64,000 nt of DNA from the NCBI RefSeq assembly GCF_003966735.1, contig NZ_AP017378.1, positions 434,001-498,000 of the forward strand. The letters are read 5' to 3'. Below, piece by piece: positions 11,431 through 21,416 of this stretch. A program made the translations under genes and the position numbers. The stretch is from Desulfovibrio ferrophilus (GTDB lineage: Bacteria; Desulfobacterota; Desulfovibrionia; Desulfovibrionales; Desulfovibrionaceae). Below the pieces are notes generated by a model that was not told the origin of the DNA, made no database searches, and was given only the letters and a program-made list of their open reading frames with translations. Each line of letters starts with the position of its first letter. The stretch's first letter is position 1.

Positions 11431-11754
11431 ATGAAGAAGTTTAAGATTCGCAAAGATGACAAAGTCATGGTCATCTCGGGTAAGGACAAGGGGAAAGTGG
11501 GCAAGGTCCTGAAGATCCAGAAGAAAAAGGATCGGATCTTGGTCGAAAAGGTGAATATGGTCAAGCGCCACACCAAAGCCAACCCCTATACCCAGCAACC
11601 GGGCGGCATTGTGGAGAAGGAAGCTCCTATCCACATCTCGAACGTGGCGCTTTTGTGCGACGCGTGCACCAAGCCGACTCGTGTAGGGTTCAAGGAAGTG
11701 GCCGACGGTAAGAAGGTCCGCTTCTGCAAGAAGTGCAACGAAGTCATCGACTAG
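11431..11754 (+). CDS. rplX: Ribosomal protein L24
   Basis: This 107-residue L24 has the KOW-type start [18 protein letters not shown]. It also carries two CxxC pairs (CDAC and CKKC) near the C-terminus, as seen in zinc-binding L24 variants. L24 initiates 50S assembly. Confidence 0.97.
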   Translation: MKKFKIRKDDKVMVISGKDKGKVGKVLKIQKKKDRILVEKVNMVKRHTKANPYTQQPGGIVEKEAPIHISNVALLCDACTKPTRVGFKEVADGKKVRFCKKCNEVID

Positions 11755-11765
11755 GGTGTAAGACA

Positions 11766-12305
11766 ATGACACGTCTCGAAGGAATCTATAATGAGAAGGT
11801 TGCTCCCGCCCTCCAGAAGGAGTTCGGATATAAGAGCCCCATGGAATTGCCGAAAATCAAGAGCGTAAGCCTGAATATCGGCCTGGGTGAGGCGAGCACC
11901 AATAATAAGTTGATCGAGGACGCCGTCGAGGAACTTACCTCCATCGCTGGCCAGAAAGCCGTCATTACTCGTGCAAAGAAGTCCATTGCGAACTTCAAAC
12001 TGCGCGAGGAAATGCCGGTAGGCTGCCGTGTCACGCTTCGTGGCGCTGGAATGTGGGAGTTTCTCGATAAGCTCATGAATTTTGCGCTGCCTCGCGTGCG
12101 TGACTTCCGGGGTGTCCGGGATCGCGGCTTTGATGGCCGCGGCAACTTTACCATGGGCATCCGCGAGCACACCATCTTCCCTGAGCTCAACGTAGATCGC
12201 GTTGAGCGTGTGAAAGGCATGAACGTGACCATCGTCACTTCCGCCTCCACGGACAAGGAAGGGAAGGTTTTGCTCGAACTGTTGGGCATGCCTTTCAAGA
12301 AGTAG
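11766..12305 (+). CDS. rplE: Ribosomal protein L5
   Basis: The ATG at 11766 gives a 179-residue L5 starting [16 protein letters not shown]. Upstream in-frame codons belong to rplX in another frame. Conserved [16 protein letters not shown] and DFRGV segments support the call. L5 binds 5S rRNA and contacts P-site tRNA. Confidence 0.98.
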   Translation: MTRLEGIYNEKVAPALQKEFGYKSPMELPKIKSVSLNIGLGEASTNNKLIEDAVEELTSIAGQKAVITRAKKSIANFKLREEMPVGCRVTLRGAGMWEFLDKLMNFALPRVRDFRGVRDRGFDGRGNFTMGIREHTIFPELNVDRVERVKGMNVTIVTSASTDKEGKVLLELLGMPFKK

Positions 12306-12318
12306 GGAGGATACATAC

Positions 12319-12504
12319 GTGTCTCGCAAAGCTTTGCTGAATAAGTCGCAGGATAAACCTAAGTTTTCCAGCCGCGGCTATAACAGATGCCCCATTTGCG
12401 GTCGTCCCCGCGCTTTTATGCGGAAGTTCGGCATTTGCCGTATCTGCTTCCGTAACAAGGCGCTCTCCGGTGAATTGCCGGGCGTCCGTAAATCGAGCTG
12501 GTAA
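12319..12504 (+). CDS. rpsN: Ribosomal protein S14, zinc (C+) type
   Basis: This short 61-residue S14 has a complete zinc ribbon, [10 protein letters not shown]...CRICF, which places it in the C+ class used under zinc sufficiency. It starts with GTG at 12319 behind GGGAGG. The position between rplE and rpsH is standard. No C- paralog is present in the window. Confidence 0.98.
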   Translation: MSRKALLNKSQDKPKFSSRGYNRCPICGRPRAFMRKFGICRICFRNKALSGELPGVRKSSW

Positions 12505-12519
12505 GTCAAGGAGTCTGTC

Positions 12520-12903
12520 ATGGCAGTGATTGATCCCATCGCGGATATGCTTGCCCGAATTCGTAATGCCCACCAGGCATTGCATAAGGACGTCGCGGTA
12601 CCGCGCTCTAAAGTAAAGAGCGCCATCGCCGGCATCCTTAAAGAAGAAGGCTATATTGTCGATTTTAAAGAGGAAGAGCGTGAGATTACTCTGACGCTCA
12701 AATATGCCAAAGGGCGTGCGCTGATCTACGGCATGAAGAAGATCAGCAAGCCTGGCCGTCGTGTATACGTCGGTGCTCAAGACATCCCCAGGGTGCAGAA
12801 CGGACTTGGCATCTGCGTACTGTCGACCTCTCAGGGCGTCCTGGAAGGCACTGTTGCTAAAGCACAGAATGTCGGCGGCGAAGTGCTGTTTGAACTCTGG
12901 TAA
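12520..12903 (+). CDS. rpsH: Ribosomal protein S8
   Basis: This 127-residue S8 begins [20 protein letters not shown] and ends in the family's C-terminal [10 protein letters not shown]8 binds the central domain of 16S rRNA and in some bacteria represses the spc operon. Confidence 0.99.
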   Translation: MAVIDPIADMLARIRNAHQALHKDVAVPRSKVKSAIAGILKEEGYIVDFKEEEREITLTLKYAKGRALIYGMKKISKPGRRVYVGAQDIPRVQNGLGICVLSTSQGVLEGTVAKAQNVGGEVLFELW

Positions 12904-12915
12904 AGAGGAATAGTC

Positions 12916-13452
12916 ATGTCCAGGATTGGTAAGAAACCCATCGTCGTGCCCTCTGGGGTAGAAGTGACGATCGGGAAAGAAAAGATAGATGTGAAGGGGC
13001 CCAAGGGCACCCTGTCCACTCCGCAGCATGCCAAGATCGTTGTGGAGAAGGAAGGGGAGGACGTCGTCGTCAAGCGCGCCGATGAGACTCGTATCGCCCG
13101 TGCTCAGCACGGCCTCAGAAGGACCCTGATCGCTAACTGCATCGAAGGTGTCACCAAGGGCTACGAGAAAGTTCTCGAAGTGATTGGCGTCGGCTACAAG
13201 GTGCAGGTCCAGGGCAAGAACGTGGTGCTGAACGTTGGTTTCTCCCACCCGGTCGAGTACGCTCTGCCTGCGGGTATTGAAGCCAAGGCTGAAGGAATCA
13301 AGCTGACCATCTCCGGAATCGACAAGCAACTTGTCGGTGAAGTAGCAGCTCAGATCCGTCGCGTTCGTCCGCCCGAACCGTTTAAGGGCAAGGGCATTAA
13401 GTACGCGGATGAAACCATCCGCCGCAAGGCCGGCAAGTCCGGTGCGAAATAG
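12916..13452 (+). CDS. rplF: Ribosomal protein L6
   Basis: This L6 protein of 178 residues begins MSRIGKKPIVVPSGVEV. The C-terminal RPPEPFKGKGIKYADE motif is typical. L6 lies near the factor-binding site of the 50S subunit. Confidence 0.99.
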   Translation: MSRIGKKPIVVPSGVEVTIGKEKIDVKGPKGTLSTPQHAKIVVEKEGEDVVVKRADETRIARAQHGLRRTLIANCIEGVTKGYEKVLEVIGVGYKVQVQGKNVVLNVGFSHPVEYALPAGIEAKAEGIKLTISGIDKQLVGEVAAQIRRVRPPEPFKGKGIKYADETIRRKAGKSGAK

Positions 13453-13464
13453 TAGGGGTTCACT

Positions 13465-13818
13465 ATGAAACTCTCGAAGAATAAAAAACGCCTTCGCAGG
13501 AAGGTCCGCATCCGCAAGAAAGTGAACGGTACCAGCGAACGCCCACGTCTGTGTGTGTATCGCTCCAGCGCTCACATCTATGCACAGCTCGTCAACGACG
13601 AGGCTGGCGAGACCGTTGCCGCAACTTCCACTCAGATTCTGCCCAGCAAGGGTAAGAGCCTGAACAAGGAAAGCGCAACTGAAGTGGGCCGCGAGATCGC
13701 GAAGCTGGCAAAGGAAAAGAACGTCGAGTCCGTGGTTTTTGACCGCAACGGCTATCTTTACCATGGCAGGGTCAAGGCCCTGGCAGACGGCGCCCGCGAG
13801 GGCGGTCTGAAATTCTAA
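13465..13818 (+). CDS. rplR: Ribosomal protein L18
   Basis: This 117-residue L18 includes [16 protein letters not shown] and the C-terminal [20 protein letters not shown]. It binds 5S rRNA together with L5. Confidence 0.99.
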   Translation: MKLSKNKKRLRRKVRIRKKVNGTSERPRLCVYRSSAHIYAQLVNDEAGETVAATSTQILPSKGKSLNKESATEVGREIAKLAKEKNVESVVFDRNGYLYHGRVKALADGAREGGLKF

Positions 13819-13836
13819 GACTGCGGAAGGTAACAC

Positions 13837-14370
13837 ATGGCAATGGAAGGTAGAGGCCCTCGCAAAGACTCCCGTAGGGAGCAATCGGATGAGTTAGGCC
13901 TGATCGAAAAGATCGTTTACCTCAATCGCGTGGCCAAGGTTGTTAAAGGCGGGCGCCGCTTTAATTTCAGCGCGCTTGTTGTGGTCGGTGACGGTAAAGG
14001 TTCTGTTGGTTGGGGTCTGGGCAAGGCCGTGGAAGTCCCCGAGGCTATCCGCAAGGCCAGTGAAAAAGCCAAGAAGACCATGCAGCAGGTTAACCTGCTG
14101 GACGGGACTCTTCCCTACGAGACTTTGGGCCGGTTCGGTGCTGCACGCGTCGTTCTCAAGCCCGCCTCCAAGGGTACCGGCATCATCGCCGGTGGTCCGG
14201 TGCGTGCGGTCATGGAAGCTGTTGGCGTCAAGGATATCTTGACCAAAGCCATCGGCACCAACAATCCGCATAACGTACTGAAGGCCGCCATGGAGGGCCT
14301 GACCTCCCTGCGCAGCGCCAAGGAAGTTTCCGAGCTGCGCGGCAAAAAGCTGGAAACTCCCAGAAAGTAG
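13837..14370 (+). CDS. rpsE: Ribosomal protein S5
   Basis: This 177-residue S5 has the double-stranded-RNA-binding part with [19 protein letters not shown] and the C-terminal [17 protein letters not shown]5 contributes to decoding fidelity. A GGAAGG site precedes the ATG at 13837. Confidence 0.99.
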   Translation: MAMEGRGPRKDSRREQSDELGLIEKIVYLNRVAKVVKGGRRFNFSALVVVGDGKGSVGWGLGKAVEVPEAIRKASEKAKKTMQQVNLLDGTLPYETLGRFGAARVVLKPASKGTGIIAGGPVRAVMEAVGVKDILTKAIGTNNPHNVLKAAMEGLTSLRSAKEVSELRGKKLETPRK

Positions 14371-14382
14371 GGGTTAGGACCA

Positions 14383-14559
14383 ATGGAAATGATCAAAATT
14401 CGTCTCGTGAGGAGCACTATTAGCTGCTCTCCGCAACAGAGGAAAACCGTGAAGGCTCTTGGTCTTCGGAAGATCCGCCAGGAAAAGGAGCTTCCCAAGA
14501 ACGGCGCCGTTCTCGGCATGATCGACAAGGTGAACCATCTCGTTGAGGTGATTGAATAA
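14383..14559 (+). CDS. rpmD: Ribosomal protein L30
   Basis: Reading from the ATG at 14383 gives a 58-residue protein starting MEMIKIRLVRSTISCSP and containing the L30 pattern GLRKIRQEKELPKN. The stop at 14557-14559 overlaps the rplO ATG by one base. The gene is short but sits in its expected place between rpsE and rplO. Confidence 0.97.
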   Translation: MEMIKIRLVRSTISCSPQQRKTVKALGLRKIRQEKELPKNGAVLGMIDKVNHLVEVIE

Positions 14560-15005
14560 TGAGACTGCACGAGCTGTATCCGTTCCCCGAGGAACGTAAA
14601 AACCGCAAGCGCATCGGGCGCGGTCCTGCCTCCGGGCAGGGCGGCACTTCGGGTAAGGGCCATAAAGGCCAGAATGCCCGTTCCGGTGGTGGTGTCCCCG
14701 CGTGGTTCGAAGGTGGCCAGATGCCTCTGGCTCGCCGTCTGCCTAAGCGTGGATTTAAGAACCCCTTCCGGGTGACCTACGAGACCATTAATGTTGGTAC
14801 TCTCGTGGCCGCCTTCGAAGGCAAGACCGAGATTACTGTCGACGATATCTACCAGCGCGGCTTGGTTTCCAAGAACGCTCCGGTCAAGATCCTCGGCGAT
14901 GGTGATGTGGGCGCAGCCGTGACTGTTGAGGCTCATCGCTTCAGCAAGTCTGCAGCTGATAAAATCGCCGCTGCCGGCGGAACCGCTAAGCCTCTGGAAG
15001 GTTAG
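14559..15005 (+). CDS. rplO: Ribosomal protein L15
   Basis: This 148-residue L15 begins MRLHELYPFPEERKNRKR. The glycine-rich stretch running GRGPASGQGGTSGKGHKG is typical of the family. It is coupled to rpmD by a one-base overlap and followed four bases later by secY. Confidence 0.99.
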   Translation: MRLHELYPFPEERKNRKRIGRGPASGQGGTSGKGHKGQNARSGGGVPAWFEGGQMPLARRLPKRGFKNPFRVTYETINVGTLVAAFEGKTEITVDDIYQRGLVSKNAPVKILGDGDVGAAVTVEAHRFSKSAADKIAAAGGTAKPLEG

Positions 15006-15009
15006 TTGA

Positions 15010-16326
15010 GTGGCACTCGCTGGGGTTGAGAATCTCGCAAAATTGCCGGAGTTGAAGAAGAAGCTCTTCTGGACGTTCCTACTTTTGGCCGTCTATCGCA
15101 TCGGAATCCACGTCCCCACACCGGGCGTGGATACCGCTGCCTTGCAAGACTTCTTCGACAGTATGTCCAACACCCTGTTCGGACTTTTCGACATGTTCTC
15201 AGGCGGAGGGTTGAGAAACCTCTCTATCTTTGCCTTGGGAATCATGCCGTATATCTCCGCGTCCATCATCATCCAGCTGCTTACCGTTGTCAGCCCCGAG
15301 CTGAAGCGGATGCAGAAGGAAGAGGGCGCGGCCGGACGCAAGAAGATCACCCAGTATACCCGTTACGGCACGGTGTTGATCACCGTTGTCCAGGGATTTG
15401 CCATTGCCATTGGCCTGGAAAGCATGACCAGCCCCGGTGGGGCCTCGGTTGTCCTGTTCCCGGGTTGGGGCTTCCGACTCGTGACCATCATCACCCTGAC
15501 TGCAGGCACCGTATTCATTATGTGGATCGGTGAGCAGATGACGGAACGCGGCATCGGGAACGGCATCTCCATGATTATCTTCGCGGGTATCGTGGCTGGA
15601 CTCCCGAGTGCAGTCACCAATACCATCCGCCTGATGAGTGCGGGTGAATTGACGCTGTTCATTGTACTCCTGTTGATAGCGGTCATGGCCGGTGTGTTGG
15701 CCTTTATCGTCTACATGGAGCGCGCACAGCGCAGGGTTCCCATCCAGTACGCCAAGCGTATGGTTGGCCGGAAGATGTATGGTGGGCAGAGCACACATCT
15801 GCCCTTGCGGGTTAACACCGCAGGTGTTATTCCCCCTATCTTCGCATCGTCAATCCTGATGTTCCCTGCAACGCTTGGGCAGTTCTCCCAGTACGAGTGG
15901 TTGTCAAATCTCTCGGCTTGGTTGGCTCCCAGCACCATATTGTATAATATCTTGTTTGTCGGGTTGGTCATCTTCTTCTGCTTCTTCTACACCGCGATCA
16001 TTTTTGATCCGGCCGATATTGCTGAAAATATCAAGAAGCAGGGTGGATTCATTCCCGGTATTCGCCCCGGTCAGAAGACCAGGGAGTATATTGACAAGGT
16101 CCTGGCACGAATCACTCTGTGGGGATCGCTCTACATTGCAGTTATCTGCGTGTTGCCGATGATGCTGATTTCCAAGGTGGGCGTACCGTTCTACTTCGGC
16201 GGCACTAGCCTGTTGATTGTAGTCGGCGTGTCCATGGACTTCATGTCACAGATTGAGTCTCATCTCATCTCCCGCCAGTATGAGGGGTTGATGGGCAAGG
16301 GACAGAAAATTAAAGGTCGGCGCTAG
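15010..16326 (+). CDS. secY: Preprotein translocase channel subunit SecY
   Basis: This 438-residue polytopic membrane protein has ten predictable membrane segments and the SecY landmarks GVENLAKLPELKKKLFWT, MPYISASIIIQLL and the cytoplasmic loop RRVPIQYAKRMVG. It forms the central pore for Sec-dependent export, which includes the cytochromes and lipoproteins encoded later in this window. It starts with GTG at 15010. The location inside the spc block is standard. Confidence 0.99.
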   Translation: MALAGVENLAKLPELKKKLFWTFLLLAVYRIGIHVPTPGVDTAALQDFFDSMSNTLFGLFDMFSGGGLRNLSIFALGIMPYISASIIIQLLTVVSPELKRMQKEEGAAGRKKITQYTRYGTVLITVVQGFAIAIGLESMTSPGGASVVLFPGWGFRLVTIITLTAGTVFIMWIGEQMTERGIGNGISMIIFAGIVAGLPSAVTNTIRLMSAGELTLFIVLLLIAVMAGVLAFIVYMERAQRRVPIQYAKRMVGRKMYGGQSTHLPLRVNTAGVIPPIFASSILMFPATLGQFSQYEWLSNLSAWLAPSTILYNILFVGLVIFFCFFYTAIIFDPADIAENIKKQGGFIPGIRPGQKTREYIDKVLARITLWGSLYIAVICVLPMMLISKVGVPFYFGGTSLLIVVGVSMDFMSQIESHLISRQYEGLMGKGQKIKGRR

Positions 16327-16328
16327 AC

Positions 16329-17096
16329 TTGCGAAAGGTTCGTGGAATCTATCTTAAGAATAGCGGTGAGATCACAATCATGCGCGAGGCTAACCGGATA
16401 GTTTCGGTTATCCTCGACGCGCTGGGCGAAGCCGTCGAACCTGGTGTTCCCACCATGAGGTTTGAGGAAATTGCCCAGAAAATGTGCCAAGATTTCGGCG
16501 TGAAGCCCGCATTCCAAGGTTATGGCGGTTTTCCATTCGCGCTGTGTTGTTCTGTGAACGAGGAGATTGTCCATGGGTTTCCGTCCGTGGAGCGCGTCCT
16601 TGACGAAGGGGATATCGTCAGCTTTGACATGGGCGTAGTCTACAAGCGGTTTTATGGTGACTCCGCACGCACTTTCGGTGTCGGCAATGTCTCGCAAGAG
16701 GCAACCGATTTGATGAAAGTGACGCGCGAGTCCCTTCTGCTCGGTATCGAGCAGGCCGTTGTCGGAAACAACCTGTATGACGTTTCACGATCCGTTCAGG
16801 ACTACGTCGAATCCCGCGGCTACTCCGTGGTTCGACGGTTCGTGGGGCACGGGATTGGACGAAAACTCCACGAGAAACCAGAGGTTCCTAACTTTGTCCC
16901 GAAAGGGACTATGGGCCCGCCACTCAAGGCGGGAATGGTGCTTGCCATCGAACCCATGGTCTGTATTGGGACCCATGATGTGGAAGTCCTCGAAGATAAG
17001 TGGACAGCCGTGACAAAAGATCGTAAGCTGTCCGCCCACTTTGAACATACTATTGCTGTCACCCCTGAGGGGCCGGTGATACTGAGCGCCAGCTAG
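16329..17096 (+). CDS. map: Methionine aminopeptidase, type I
   Basis: This 255-residue enzyme removes the initiator methionine. Dinuclear metal ligands are recognisable in FDMGVVYKRFYGDSA, GHGIGRKLHEKP, AIEPM and the C-terminal HFEHTIAVT. Translation appears to start at TTG 16329, two bases after the secY stop, with only a weak ribosome-binding site. Low-level coupled translation is therefore likely. Placement between secY and rpmJ occurs in many bacteria. Confidence 0.97.
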   Translation: MRKVRGIYLKNSGEITIMREANRIVSVILDALGEAVEPGVPTMRFEEIAQKMCQDFGVKPAFQGYGGFPFALCCSVNEEIVHGFPSVERVLDEGDIVSFDMGVVYKRFYGDSARTFGVGNVSQEATDLMKVTRESLLLGIEQAVVGNNLYDVSRSVQDYVESRGYSVVRRFVGHGIGRKLHEKPEVPNFVPKGTMGPPLKAGMVLAIEPMVCIGTHDVEVLEDKWTAVTKDRKLSAHFEHTIAVTPEGPVILSAS

Positions 17097-17124
17097 GGAG
17101 CTGGCAGCCTGAGAACAAAAAAAT

Positions 17125-17157
17125 GCGGCAGGTCATGATCATATGACCGGCTGCCGC
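17125..17157 (+). other. Intercistronic hairpin between map and rpmJ
   Basis: GCGGCA (17125-17130) pairs with TGCCGC (17152-17157), and GGTCAT (17131-17136) pairs with ATGACC (17143-17148). Together they form a stem-loop with a small bulge. There is no T-run, so it is unlikely to be a terminator. It could be an RNA processing site or a translational control element before rpmJ. Confidence 0.5.
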
Positions 17158-17175
17158 GGAAAATGGAGCTAGGTC

Positions 17176-17289
17176 ATGAAAGTCAGACCTTCTGTCAAAA
17201 AGATGTGCCCGAAGTGCAAGGTCATCCGCCGCAGGGGCGTTCTCCGGGTTATCTGCGAAAACCCCAGGCATAAGCAGCGCCAGGGCTAG
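17176..17289 (+). CDS. rpmJ: Ribosomal protein L36
   Basis: The ATG at 17176 opens a 37-residue protein, [19 protein letters not shown] and onward, with the zinc-binding CPKC pair and the later Cys and His of the C+ L36 type. AGCTAGG precedes the start. It is the standard gene between map and rpsM. Confidence 0.97.
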   Translation: MKVRPSVKKMCPKCKVIRRRGVLRVICENPRHKQRQG

Positions 17290-17306
17290 GTTAAGGGGAT
17301 ATTCAA

Positions 17307-17678
17307 GTGGCACGCATTGCTGGAGTCAACTTACCCAAGAGTAAACGTCTGGACATTGCCCTGACGTACATTTATGGCATTGGTCGCACAACGGCTCTTC
17401 AGATCTTGGACACCGCTGGTGTCGAGTGGACTAAAACCACTGATGATCTGAACGCCGATGAGACCAACGATATCCGTAAGGAAATCGAAGAAAACTATAA
17501 GGTGGAAGGTGACCTGCGCCGTGAGGTTCAGGCCAATATCAAACGTCTGATGGACACTGGCTGCTATCGCGGTCTTCGTCATCGTCGTGGCCTTCCCTGC
17601 CGTGGGCAGCGTACTCACACCAACGCTCGTACCCGTAAGGGTCCCAGACGTTCGGTTGTGGGACGGAAAAAGAAGTAA
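17307..17678 (+). CDS. rpsM: Ribosomal protein S13
   Basis: This S13 protein of 123 residues starts at GTG 17307 ([20 protein letters not shown]) and includes [23 protein letters not shown]-like C-terminal sequence. S13 bridges the subunits in the 30S head. It opens the alpha-operon block. Confidence 0.99.
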   Translation: MARIAGVNLPKSKRLDIALTYIYGIGRTTALQILDTAGVEWTKTTDDLNADETNDIRKEIEENYKVEGDLRREVQANIKRLMDTGCYRGLRHRRGLPCRGQRTHTNARTRKGPRRSVVGRKKK

Positions 17679-17740
17679 CGAAAACCGCGGCTTAGTCCTT
17701 ACGACTCGGTCGAGAACTTTCGAATACGGAGATTACGACA

Positions 17741-18130
17741 ATGGCCAAACCCCGTCGCACCGGGAAAAAAAAGGAAAAGAAGAACGTACCCGTGGGCATC
17801 GCCCACATCAAGGCGTCCTTCAACAATACGATCATCACCTTCACTGACCTGAAGGGGAATGTGATCAGTTGGGCTACTTCCGGCGGTAGCGGATTCAAGG
17901 GCTCTCGAAAGAGCACCCCGTTCGCTGCTCAGATCGCTGCTGAGCGCGCAGCTCGCGCTGCTCAGGATCACGGAATGCGTTCCGTTGGCGTTCTCGTCAA
18001 GGGCCCCGGCTCCGGTCGTGAGGCCGCTATGCGCGCCATCAACAACGCCGGTTTCAAGGTCACTTTCATGCGAGACATCACGCCGATCCCACATAACGGC
18101 TGTCGTCCGCCCAAACGCCGCAGGGTCTAA
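17741..18130 (+). CDS. rpsK: Ribosomal protein S11
   Basis: This 129-residue S11 contains [18 protein letters not shown] and the C-terminal [18 protein letters not shown], both diagnostic. It lies on the 30S platform. The 62-base gap after rpsM holds no separate gene. Confidence 0.99.
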   Translation: MAKPRRTGKKKEKKNVPVGIAHIKASFNNTIITFTDLKGNVISWATSGGSGFKGSRKSTPFAAQIAAERAARAAQDHGMRSVGVLVKGPGSGREAAMRAINNAGFKVTFMRDITPIPHNGCRPPKRRRV

Positions 18131-18156
18131 CCCGGCTGGGTATCCAGGAGGATAAC

Positions 18157-18783
18157 GTGGCAAGATATACTGGAGCGAAATGCCGGCTCTGCCGTCGTGA
18201 AGGGCAGAAGCTGTTTTTGAAGGGCGATCGCTGCTACACTGACAAGTGCGCTTACGAGCGCCGTCCGTATGTGCCCGGTCAGCATGGCCGTCGCCGTAGC
18301 AAGGTCACCGATTACGCAGTTCAGCTGCGCGAGAAGCAGAAAGTCCGCCGCATGTACGGTGTGCTGGAAAAGCAGTTCCGCGCTTACTATCAGCAGGCTG
18401 ATTTGAAGAAGGGTGTGACTGGTCACAACCTGCTCGCTCTTCTTGAAATGCGTCTGGATAATGTGATTTACCGTCTTGGTTTCGCCAACTCTCGCGACCA
18501 GGCACGTCAGCTCGTGCGTCATGGCATCTTCATGATGAATGGCCACCGGGTGAACGTTCCTTCCATGCAGGTCAAGGAAGGCGATGTGATCACTGTCCGT
18601 GAGGAATCCAAAAAGGTCCCCGTGATCCAGGAAGCTCAGGAAGTGATCGCCCGCCGCGGTTGCCCCGATTGGCTCGAGGTTGACGGTTCGGCGCTGAAGG
18701 GTGAGATCAAATCCCGCCCGGTCCGCGAGGACATCCAGTTCCCCATCAACGAGCAGCTGATCGTCGAGTTGTACTCCAAATAA
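18157..18783 (+). CDS. rpsD: Ribosomal protein S4
   Basis: This 208-residue S4 begins [19 protein letters not shown]. Its N-terminal Cys cluster (CRLC and two later Cys) is of the zinc-binding type. The S4 RNA-binding domain with [20 protein letters not shown] follows. It starts at GTG 18157 behind AGGAGG. Confidence 0.99.
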   Translation: MARYTGAKCRLCRREGQKLFLKGDRCYTDKCAYERRPYVPGQHGRRRSKVTDYAVQLREKQKVRRMYGVLEKQFRAYYQQADLKKGVTGHNLLALLEMRLDNVIYRLGFANSRDQARQLVRHGIFMMNGHRVNVPSMQVKEGDVITVREESKKVPVIQEAQEVIARRGCPDWLEVDGSALKGEIKSRPVREDIQFPINEQLIVELYSK

Positions 18784-18792
18784 CAGGGAGCA

Positions 18793-19839
18793 ATGATGAT
18801 CATCCAAGACGGCGACAAACTGATCAATACGCGCAACTGGTCCGAGCTGGTCAAACCCGAACAGGTCGTTCGCGATGGCAAGAGCAATACGCAGTACGGC
18901 AAGTTCGTGTGCGAACCGCTTGAGCGGGGCTTCGGGACCACCATTGGCAATGCGCTCAGACGCGTACTTCTGTCCTCTTTGCAGGGCGCAGTCATTGTGT
19001 CGGCGAACATCGAAGGCATTCAGCACGAGTTCACCACCATGGACGGCGTTATCGAAGATGTGACCGATATCGTACTCAACTTAAAGCAGGTGCGCTTCGC
19101 CATGAATACGGAGGAGCCGCAGCGCCTGACTCTTGAGGCGAACAAGAAGGGCGTTGTCACCGCCGCCGCCATCAAGGAAAACCAGCGTGTGACCGTGCTC
19201 AACAAGGACCAGCACATCGCGACTCTGTCCGAGGACATCAAACTTCGTATGGATATTGAAGTTCAGATGGGCAAGGGCTATGTGCCAGCCGAGATGAGCG
19301 AAGGTCAGTCCGACGAGATTGGTATGATCCGTTTGGATGCGAGTTTCTCGCCGGTCAAGAAGGTGGCGTATGCCATCGAGCAGGCACGCGTCGGTCAGAT
19401 GACCAACTATGACAAGCTGATCCTTGAAATATGGACTGATGGTTCGGTGACCCCTGAGGATGCCGTTGCCTACAGCGCCAAGATTCTGAAAGAACAGCTG
19501 ACCGTGTTCATCAACTTCGACGAGCAGTCCTCGGACGAGGAACAGGCCAACTCCGTTTCTGGAGAAGACCTGAACCCCAGTCTGTTCAAGGGCATCGACG
19601 AGTTGGAGCTGTCCGTCCGTGCGACGAACTGCTTGAAGAGCGCCAGCATCCGTACCGTTGGCGAACTCGTGCAGCGTACTGAGGCTGAGATGCTCAAGAC
19701 CAAGAACTTCGGTCGCAAGTCTCTTGATGAGATTCGTCGAATCCTGTCCGATATGGACCTCGGATTTGGCATCGTTGTCGAGAGCTTTCAGGAACACTAC
19801 GAGGAATGGCTGAAGAGGAAAGAAAGCGATGAGGCATAA
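18793..19839 (+). CDS. rpoA: RNA polymerase alpha subunit
   Basis: This 348-residue alpha subunit has the N-terminal dimerisation domain ([18 protein letters not shown]). An acidic linker leads to the C-terminal DNA- and activator-binding domain ([20 protein letters not shown]). GGGAG precedes the ATG. The end overlaps rplQ by 11 bases. Confidence 0.99.
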   Translation: MMIIQDGDKLINTRNWSELVKPEQVVRDGKSNTQYGKFVCEPLERGFGTTIGNALRRVLLSSLQGAVIVSANIEGIQHEFTTMDGVIEDVTDIVLNLKQVRFAMNTEEPQRLTLEANKKGVVTAAAIKENQRVTVLNKDQHIATLSEDIKLRMDIEVQMGKGYVPAEMSEGQSDEIGMIRLDASFSPVKKVAYAIEQARVGQMTNYDKLILEIWTDGSVTPEDAVAYSAKILKEQLTVFINFDEQSSDEEQANSVSGEDLNPSLFKGIDELELSVRATNCLKSASIRTVGELVQRTEAEMLKTKNFGRKSLDEIRRILSDMDLGFGIVVESFQEHYEEWLKRKESDEA

Positions 19840-20347
19840 AAAAGCCGGTAAGAAACTCAACATGTCCAGCCCCCTGCGCAAGGCTATGTTTCGCAACATG
19901 GCCAAGTCGCTGATCACGCACGAGGCAATCCGTACCACGGAGACTCGCGCCAAGGAGCTGCGCAAGGTCGTTGAGCGGTTGGTGACCTACGCCATCAAGA
20001 ATGACGTAGCTGCACGCCGCCAGGCATATAAAGTCCTTGGCAATCATGGCATGGTCAAGAGACTGTTTGATGAAATCGGCCCCCGCTTTGCAAGCGGTGG
20101 TGGTGGCTACACCCGCGTGATCAAGCTTGGTGCTGTTCGCACCGGCGATGCCGCGCCCATGGCCATTATCGAGTTCAGCAAGAAGGCCGGAGAAGTGGTT
20201 CTGCCCGAGGAGAAGCCTGCCAAGAAGGCCGCTCCCAAGAAGGCTGCCTCTAAGAAAGCCGAGCCTAAGGTTGAGGAGAAGCCCGCAGAAGTTGCTGCTG
20301 AGGAAACTCCCGCCGCAGAGGAAAAGCCTGAGAAGTCCGAAGAGTAA
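19829..20347 (+). CDS. rplQ: Ribosomal protein L17 with a long low-complexity tail
   Basis: Residues 1-120 are a standard L17 ([20 protein letters not shown] onward). About 50 extra residues rich in Lys, Ala, Glu and Pro follow, extending the protein to 172 residues. The tail is probably disordered and may contact rRNA or be dispensable. It overlaps rpoA by 11 bases and is the last gene of the operon. Confidence 0.97.
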   Translation: MRHKKAGKKLNMSSPLRKAMFRNMAKSLITHEAIRTTETRAKELRKVVERLVTYAIKNDVAARRQAYKVLGNHGMVKRLFDEIGPRFASGGGGYTRVIKLGAVRTGDAAPMAIIEFSKKAGEVVLPEEKPAKKAAPKKAASKKAEPKVEEKPAEVAAEETPAAEEKPEKSEE

Positions 20348-20386
20348 TCTCCGGAATAGCAGTGGCTTTTCCACTTGAAAAAGATT

Positions 20387-20417
20387 AAAAAGCAGGCCTA
20401 ACGGCCTGCTTTTTTTT
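20387..20417 (+). terminator. Terminator of the ribosomal supercluster
   Basis: AAAAGCAGGCC and GGCCTGCTTTT form an 11-base-pair stem around a TAAC loop, followed by a run of seven Ts. It lies 40 bases after rplQ and marks the end of the long operon. Confidence 0.95.
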
Positions 20418-20456
20418 GGTCTCTTTTAGGTTACAACGCATGCAAGGATGAGGGCT

Positions 20457-21353
20457 ATGGACATCAGACGTCTTGAAGCATTTTCCAAGGTTTATGAACT
20501 GCGTAGCTTTTCCAAAGCTGGTGAGGAGCTGTATCTCTCGCAGCCTACGATTTCTGCACATGTTTCTGCTTTGGAGACAGAACTTGACGTGCGGCTTTTT
20601 GATCGGTTGGGACGCACCATCCTGCCTACTCAGGCAGCCGAAGTTCTCTATCGCTATGCCCTGGATGTATTCAATTCCCTGGCAGCTGCCGAGGCTGAAA
20701 TTCAGTTGCTCCAGGAGCGGGTTGCTGGTGATTTGATCATCGGCGGCAGTACGATCCCTGCCCATTATGTCCTGCCTTCGTTGTTGGCCCGCTTTTCATC
20801 TCGCTACCCCGAAGTGAGAATGGACCTCAAGGTCGCCGATTCCACCAAGATTATTCAACGTCTGATTGGCGGTGAAGGGATGGTTGGGATGGTTGGTGCT
20901 CGCGAGGATCATCCAGATCTGACTTTTGAGAAAGTGCTCATGGACGAACTGGTCATCGTGGGCTCCCCTCCATTGGCATCCAGGACCAAACAGCCTCTGA
21001 TCCCAGCCGAACTGGCATCGCTCCCCTGGATCATGCGTGAAGAGGGGAGTGGGACCCGTCGGGCATTCGAGACAGCTCTTGATGCTCAGGGTGCACCCAG
21101 GCCTCAACCTGTCCTCAAGGTTGAAAGTACCCTGGCAGCCCTACAGAGTGTCCTTGCTGGCATTGGTGTGACCGTAACTTCTCGACTTGCTGCTCGGCCT
21201 TTGTTGAAGACGGGAGAAATCGTTGAGATCCAGGTCAATGGTCTGGACATGCAGCGTGACTTCTATCTCGCTTACCACTCCCGTCGTCATCTGTTCCCGG
21301 CGGCTCGCTATTTCATCGAGTTTATCCGTCAGGAATGTCGACTTGGCGCTTAG
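20457..21353 (+). CDS. LysR-family regulator, selenium-metabolism-associated type
   Basis: This 298-residue protein has an N-terminal winged helix (MDIRRLEAFSKVYELRSFSKA, YLSQPTISAHVSALE) and a two-lobed ligand-binding domain with the GSTIPAHYVLP segment typical of CysB-like regulators. It sits 63 bases upstream of the Sec-containing selD gene in the same direction. That matches the known class of LysR proteins linked to selenium metabolism. The ATG at 20457 follows a GAGGG site; an ATG at 20448 is less likely. Its effector is unknown. Confidence 0.85.
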   Translation: MDIRRLEAFSKVYELRSFSKAGEELYLSQPTISAHVSALETELDVRLFDRLGRTILPTQAAEVLYRYALDVFNSLAAAEAEIQLLQERVAGDLIIGGSTIPAHYVLPSLLARFSSRYPEVRMDLKVADSTKIIQRLIGGEGMVGMVGAREDHPDLTFEKVLMDELVIVGSPPLASRTKQPLIPAELASLPWIMREEGSGTRRAFETALDAQGAPRPQPVLKVESTLAALQSVLAGIGVTVTSRLAARPLLKTGEIVEIQVNGLDMQRDFYLAYHSRRHLFPAARYFIEFIRQECRLGA

Positions 21354-21416
21354 CGTATTCATACTTTCCGACTTTAATATCCAGTTCTGAGAACCTTCAG
21401 CCCCAAGGAGCGCTTG